Positions 59,056-64,000 of a stretch of 64,000 bases of DNA are shown here, in pieces. This DNA is from Saururus chinensis (Eukaryota > Streptophyta > Magnoliopsida > Piperales > Saururaceae): positions 29,072,501 to 29,136,500 of the forward strand of contig CP141146.1 in the NCBI GenBank assembly GCA_035235625.1, written 5' to 3'. Each line of letters begins with the position of its first letter. Position 1 is the first letter of the stretch. The translations under genes and the position numbers were made by a program. The notes under the pieces were generated by a model. It worked only from the letters and a program-made list of their open reading frames with translations, searched no databases and was not told where the DNA came from.

Positions 59056-59505
59056 AAAACCCCCTACTCCCTCTAGGGTATTCAACAAATTCTTCTATTT
59101 TCAAATCATATTCAGAATAGACATTCCAAATTAAACCTAACTTGAAATCAAAATTCATCTCAATATACTAGCGAAATTAATCTTGGTGCTATCCACTAAC
59201 ACTCATGTCACATACCACGAGTGTTTGATGGTTTCTCTTTGGTAATTTCATTGTTCATCAAGACAACTTTACTAAATTTCAAATTGACTATAAAAAATAC
59301 AGAGGAATTGAAATTAACTTTCATATCAAATCCACTAGCAGACTTCACTTTAGAGCATCCCCATAACCCCTCATGGCCACACCCCAAATGTTTAAAGGTT
59401 TCTCGGTGGTAATTCCATTGTCTTTTGAAACAGGTTAACTCTAAATTCAAGCAAATTTTCAAAACACAAATAATTTGAAATAAAATTTAATTTAAATACA
59501 CTAAC

Positions 59506-59513
59506 CCCTCATG
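59506..59513. repeat. hAT target-site duplication, left
   Basis: CCCTCATG, identical to 61641-61648 on the other side of the element. Confidence 0.95.
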
Positions 59514-59983
59514 TAGGGGCGCTAATGAGCTGAGCCAGCTCGTCGAGCAAAGGTTCCTCGACTCGAATATGGCTCGACTCGAAGTAGCTCAGCTCGAACT
59601 TGAATATTTTTTAGTTGAGTTCAAGCATACCCTAGCTCGACTTGACTCGACTCAAATAGAACTCGAACTCGGCTCGTGCTCGACTCGAACTCAAACTCGA
59701 ATGAAATTCTTAAATATATTTTATAATATACATAAATACATATTGATACTTATGTATACACAAGCACAATTATCATTCCCAATTTATATTGATAACATAT
59801 ACATATATATTACAAATTTATATGTTATTGATGAATGTATAATGTCTATGTATTGAGTATTGGCTTAGATCACACATGATATATATTTTTGAAAAGTAAA
59901 CATTAAAAGACGCATTATACACATATGCCCATATGTGAAATGTATTGAAATTTAGATATATCATAAAAATAAGATTTAATAAA

Positions 59984-59984
<1 letters not shown>

Positions 59985-60050
<66 letters not shown>
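59985..60050. repeat. (TA)33 microsatellite
   Basis: 66 bases of uninterrupted TA inside the hAT element. Confidence 0.95.
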
Positions 60051-60054
<4 letters not shown>

Positions 60055-60699
60055 AATCAAGTAAAAAAGGGATATATTGTACTACATATCAAACAATATG
60101 TTAATTATTAGATATATGTTATGGTAATATTATTTACTATCTTTACATATCAAACAAATTATGATATATCTTTTCAAATTTTCTACTAAGATTACTATTG
60201 GAATCCTTATAAATTTGAATTTTATAATAATTTTCTAAATATTTTTTACCATTGAGTCATGGAGTCTCTTTTTTTCCCCATAAAATTAGGGTAATTTATA
60301 TTTATTTAGGATGGGTCCAAGATGACAAGACATCAAGTTTATGTTCCACATACTAAAACTCAACCTGACCTGGCTCCATAGCACCATTACACATAATATA
60401 AATTATTTGGAAATAAATGATTTTAAGAGACATAATATACATATATTATATATGAGATACATACTAAAATTTATGTTTATGTATAATAGAAATAAATGAT
60501 ATACATTTATATATGATATTTGATATACACAAATGTAGTTAACCACAAGGGCACTAATTTTTTTCTTCTTGGTAGTTATAAGATGACACATAAAGTAAGA
60601 AGTGAATACAAAGATTTAGAAAATTTAGGTTATCAAATAATAAATATATTTCATACAATCAAAAGAAGGTTAGAGTATGCAGAAGAGGTTGTGGTGCCA

Positions 60700-60850
60700 C
60701 ATATATATGTGCTAATAATAATGACATATTCATACAAAACTACTACAAAATACATATAATACAAATATATGAACACTTTAATGGTATGGAGGGAGTACAT
60801 ATGTGCTAATAATAGTGACATGTTTATAAAAGATTACTAAAGGATGCATA
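60700..60850. repeat. Short duplicated stretch with a Stowaway-like end
   Basis: TATGTGCTAATAATAATGACAT near 60706 recurs near 60799. Between them GGAGGGAGTA (60788-60797) is a single Stowaway-type terminus. Confidence 0.6.
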
Positions 60851-61020
60851 TGTGGTTAAACATACAAACACAAGATATAGCTTAACAACAAATGAAAATA
60901 TTGGAAAAGAAAGCTAATAAATAAGTACATTATATTTATTTATACTTTAGTTGTCTATTTACAAATTTATGAGCTTTTAGTAAATGATGGAAATTGTGTA
61001 CAATACTGTATCTATAAATA

Positions 61021-61126
61021 CTCCATTTGTCCTACATTAATAGCTCTATTTAGTTTTTAAAAATAAATTAAAATTAATTCATTTTAAAAAAACCCAATGG
61101 AGCTATTAATTTTGAGACGGAGGGAG
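61021..61126. mobile_element. Stowaway MITE, 106 bp
   Basis: Ends CTCCATTTGTCCTACATTAA and, inverted, CTCCCTCCGTCTCAAAATTA, with TA duplications at 61019-61020 and 61127-61128. This is the typical structure of Tc1/mariner-derived Stowaway elements. It is nested in the hAT element. Confidence 0.9.
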
Positions 61127-61640
61127 TATTTGATAATATAATTTTTTACCAAAAAATTAATGTATATTGGTATAATGAGGTAGAAATATTAATTAAGTTT
61201 TTGCACTCATTTTTATGCATTAAAATATATGATTAATATAAAAAAGTACAAATATTATTTAAAATAACATGGCCGAACGTACAACTTTAATGATGGAGTG
61301 ATAAAATTATATTTGATAAAAAAATATTTAAATTATGAGAACATTATATTTATTTGATAGCATGCTTAACACAAAAGGTGTTATAGGTGATGTGGTCAAG
61401 AAGATCATTTTTTTTTGTACCTTCACAAGCGAGCCAAATTCGAGCTAAGTTATGTGGTCACTATATATTGATTCGAGCTCAAGCACGAGCAGAGTTTCTG
61501 GTTTCCTTCTTGAGCCGAGCTCAAGCTGGATAATTGGCAGCTCGATCGAGTTTGAGCCGAGCTTGAGCTAATACCTAAAACTATGATTTTGAGCGGAGTT
61601 AACCAAAAACTCGACTCAACTCGGCTCATTAGCACCCCTA

Positions 61641-61648
61641 CCCTCATG
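61641..61648. repeat. hAT target-site duplication, right
   Basis: CCCTCATG, identical to 59506-59513. Confidence 0.95.
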
Positions 61649-62408
61649 TCCCATACTTCAGGACTTTGGTGGTCTCTCTTGGGCAATTCCATCGTCTTTC
61701 AAAACATATTCACTCTACATTCAACCAAACTTTCAAAATGCAGATCTTTCGAAATCAAATTTCATTTCAATACACTGACAGAACTAACCCTATAGTGATC
61801 CACTAACACCTCGTGTCCCATAACATGGGTGTTTGGTGGTTTCTTCAAGGTAATTCTACCGTATGTTAAAATAGACTCACTCTAAATTTAAACAAATTTC
61901 AAAGTACAAACAATTCAAAATCGAACCCTGTATCTATACAACAATAAAATTAACCACAGAGCTGTCAACTAACACCTCATGTCCCATATTGCGGATGTTT
62001 GGTGGTTTCTCTTTAGTAATTCTACCATCTTTCAAGATGATTCATTTTAGTTCAAATGAATTTTCAGAAAACAAACAATTAAAATCAAATCTTCAAATCA
62101 TTATACATAGAGAATTAACCTTATAGCTTTCCCCTAACACCTTGTGTCCCATACCACAAGTGTTTGATGGTTTTTCCTAAGTAATTCTAATGTCTTTCAT
62201 AATAGACTTGTGAATAGTATAAAATCAAATTTTCAAAATACAGAAATTTGCAATCAAAATTTTTATATCAATACACTGACAGAATTAACCGTAAGGCTAT
62301 CCAATAACACCTAGTATCCCATGCCGCAGGTGTTTGGTGGTTTCTCTTTAGTAATTTCACCATGTTTCAAAATAGATTTCCTTTAAATTCAAATGAACTT
62401 TCAATTTT

Positions 62409-62588
62409 TAGATGGAAAATGATATTTTCACATCAAAAGTACACAAGAAAAACTCACACGTGAGTTTTCATTGGTTAAGATAAGCAAGCCCATGTAAATT
62501 TAGTGTGGAGCCCACTTGTGAAGGCCAATCAAAACTCTTGTGTGAGTTTTTGTGGGTGTTTTTGCTGTGGGAATATCACTATCCTTTT
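62409..62588. mobile_element. MITE with about 65-bp inverted arms
   Basis: The left arm GGAAAATGATATTTTCACAT .. AAAACTCACACGTGAGTTTT .. ATTGGTT pairs with the reverse complement of the right arm GGATAGTGATATTCCCACAG .. AAAACTCACACAAGAGTTTT .. ATTGGCC. Flanks TTTTTAGA and TTTTTAAA may be a target duplication. The family is probably Mutator- or hAT-derived. Confidence 0.65.
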
Positions 62589-62869
62589 TAAACCATTTAA
62601 AATTGAATCTCTAAAATATAATAATTCAAAATAGAAATCACGCAAAAAAAAAATTGGTATCAGATCATTTCATATTCAAAACAGAAATTTCAGATCAATT
62701 CCAATTCAAAATTGGGTTTCAAATAATCAGAGTTCATTTCAAATCTGATGCAACACATCCTAAACACAAATTTCAAATCATTTATGATTCAAAATCGGAA
62801 TTTGTATCAAATCAATATATTTGCTGTAACATTACACTCTCGTAGACAAATCAAAGCTCCCATACCATT

Positions 62870-63368
62870 TGTAACACCCTGTGCAGCGATCTAACAAGTC
62901 CCGAGGGTTTTGAAAACTAGGTCAAAGTAACTTTTTCAAAATCCAAGAGCAGCTTCTATGTGCAAGAGTTGTAACGTTCCTCTAAGCAGTATGGAGCTTC
63001 AATGCTCTGCCATGCATAGACCAGAACAAACTTATTTTTATAGGTAATTTGAATCCAGCCAATGTTGCCATGACATTGGTTGCCTACGTACATATTGGAT
63101 AACATCTATTATGTTATTCCAATACATACATAGATGTTATCCAATACGTACTTAGGAAACCAACGACATGACAACTTTGGCCTTATCCAAATTAGCTATA
63201 AAAATAGGTTTGTTTTGGCCTACAAGCTATGGAGCATTGAATTTTGTAGTGTGTAGAGGAATGTTACATCTAGCGCACACAAAAGCTTCTTGTGGTTTTT
63301 GAAAATTTTACTCCAATATAGTTTTTCGAACCCCAGGGCTGGATTAGATTGTGGCCTGGGATGTTATA
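62870..63368. mobile_element. Palindromic (foldback) element of about 500 bp
   Basis: The left arm 62870-63119 begins TGTAACACCC and is matched end to end by the reverse complement of 63120-63368, which begins TATAACATCCC. Shared landmarks in order are TTTTCAAAA, TGTAACNTTCCTCTA, TTCAATGCTC, ACAAACNTATTTTTATAG and TATTGGATAACATCTAT. The centre is near 63120. Each arm also matches the first 280 bp of the solo LTR at 2749. Both flanks contain TACCAT, a possible short duplication. Confidence 0.8.
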
Positions 63369-64000
63369 TTACCATAGGTCTAGGGCTATTGTTTTCCCCT
63401 ACATATTCATTATACATGAAACTTAGATTTTCTTTATCTATCCTAGTCATAGTAGATAGATTTGTCTCATTCCCCTCTAATAATTATCTTAGGATAGGGT
63501 AAAAAGGGTATTTCAAAATTACAAGTCTGGCATGCATCAATGCCTCTATTTTGGTCCATTGACATGTCAGTGCTAGTGCCAATGGCCATCAACATGTAGG
63601 TCATTATTGACAATAGGTATACAACTGAACTTTTAAATCATCAATGCATCCATCAACACATCAATGTCAATATCAACACTGCATTCATACATTCTCTTCA
63701 ATTTAACAACATGCCCATCAACACGTCAGAGGAATGTTGACAACACATCTCTCTCAAATTTCCATTTTATTTCTATTCCAACTCTCATACTCATTGAGCT
63801 TCAAACGACCAAATTATTTAATGGCCATGCCCATGTCATTCAAGGTCCTTTTACACAAAGAAAACCCTCTTATAACATTATCTATCTTGACATATAAGAC
63901 CAAATTACCATAACAAGTTTGTACTCAAAGTCAAGAACATACAATCATAAAACACCATTTGGATCCACTCCTGCACCCATGTGCAGAGCGGCACAACATT
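63369..64000. other. Spacer with CATCAACAC-rich words, no gene
   Basis: Between 63530 and 63740 the words CATCAACA(C/T) and ATCAATG recur without fixed spacing. Nothing else recognised. Confidence 0.5.

Larger units (their letters stand above)
59514..61640. mobile_element. hAT-type non-autonomous DNA transposon, 2,127 bp
   Basis: Terminal inverted repeats TAGGGGCGCTAATGAGC and, inverted, TAGGGGTGCTAATGAGC, followed on both sides by GCTCGA/CTCGAG-rich subterminal repeats. The flanks are a perfect 8-bp duplication CCCTCATG, the length made by hAT transposases. The interior is AT-rich with a (TA)n run and a nested Stowaway MITE. No transposase frame is recognised. Confidence 0.9.
59056..62415. 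repeat. Satellite-like tandem array, about 166-bp unit, about eight copies
   Basis: Excluding the hAT insertion (59514-61648), the word TGTTTGGTGGTTTCTC and variants lies at 59223, 59389, 61663, 61830, 61996, 62161 and 62331. Spacing is 165-170 bp except one short unit (about 139 bp once the insertion is removed). Each unit also has CTAACACCTCATGTCCCATA, TTTCAAAATAGA and CAATACACTGACAGAATTAA. A half unit begins near 59060. The array lies in LTR-like DNA. Confidence 0.9.

Noticed and set aside
59818-60060. 80-codon minus-strand frame rich in Tyr and Ile
   Set aside because: Translation of the (TA)33 microsatellite.
63530-63740. CATCAACAC-rich stretch considered as a CRISPR-like or satellite array
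   Set aside because: The words have no fixed spacing or unit, and the context is a plant nuclear genome.

Overview
The window looks like repeat-rich intergenic chromosomal DNA of a large plant nuclear genome, most likely a monocot. The evidence is Athila-type Ty3 and several Ty1/copia retrotransposons, very long LTRs, a CACTA element with GCGTCGCTAAT-type subterminal repeats, Stowaway and hAT elements, and plant-specific gene families (PORR, calmodulin-like, ClpB3). The PORR gene is GC-rich at its 5' end and falls in GC toward its 3' end, a gradient typical of monocots. The species cannot be named from the sequence. No rRNA, tRNA or CRISPR was seen.

Layout. 1-1573: one end of a CACTA transposon. 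1577-2748: L1-type LINE remnant (minus). 2749-5018: complete solo LTR with a 5-bp target duplication and an internal ~57-bp minisatellite. 5019-14480: old copia remnant (minus), split by a 4.8-kb solo LTR (6639-11405) and another LTR-like block. 14620-15732: LTR-like DNA. 15733-25497: Athila-type Ty3 element (minus) with two LTRs, PBS and PPT. 25498-33562: a small-LTR element with a tRNA-Met type primer site (minus) that carries an intronless chloroplast ClpB (ClpB3) fragment in sense; a second, complete-length copia (26499-30787, plus) sits inside the ClpB sequence. 33563-41130: LTR-like DNA with tandem repeats, a second partial copy of the giant LTR, and a plus-strand Athila fragment.

41393-48023 is the only gene-like island. 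A ~1.35-kb segment holding a broken calmodulin-like gene (plus) back to back with exons of a GBA2-type glucosylceramidase (minus) occurs twice, 3,618 bp apart. Further GBA2 exons lie between the two copies. Next is a nearly open PORR-domain gene with a disturbed N-terminus.

48024-64000 is again repeat DNA. It holds a long inverted repeat (51007-52330), LTR pieces related to those at the left of the window, an eight-unit ~166-bp tandem array interrupted by a 2.1-kb hAT element with a perfect 8-bp target duplication (which itself contains a Stowaway MITE), a small MITE, and a ~500-bp palindrome (62870-63368) whose arms match the end of the solo LTR at 2749.

No gene set in the window forms a pathway. 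The main story is nested insertion and capture: ClpB3 mRNA -> small LTR element -> copia inserted into it -> Athila abutting its truncated 3' LTR.
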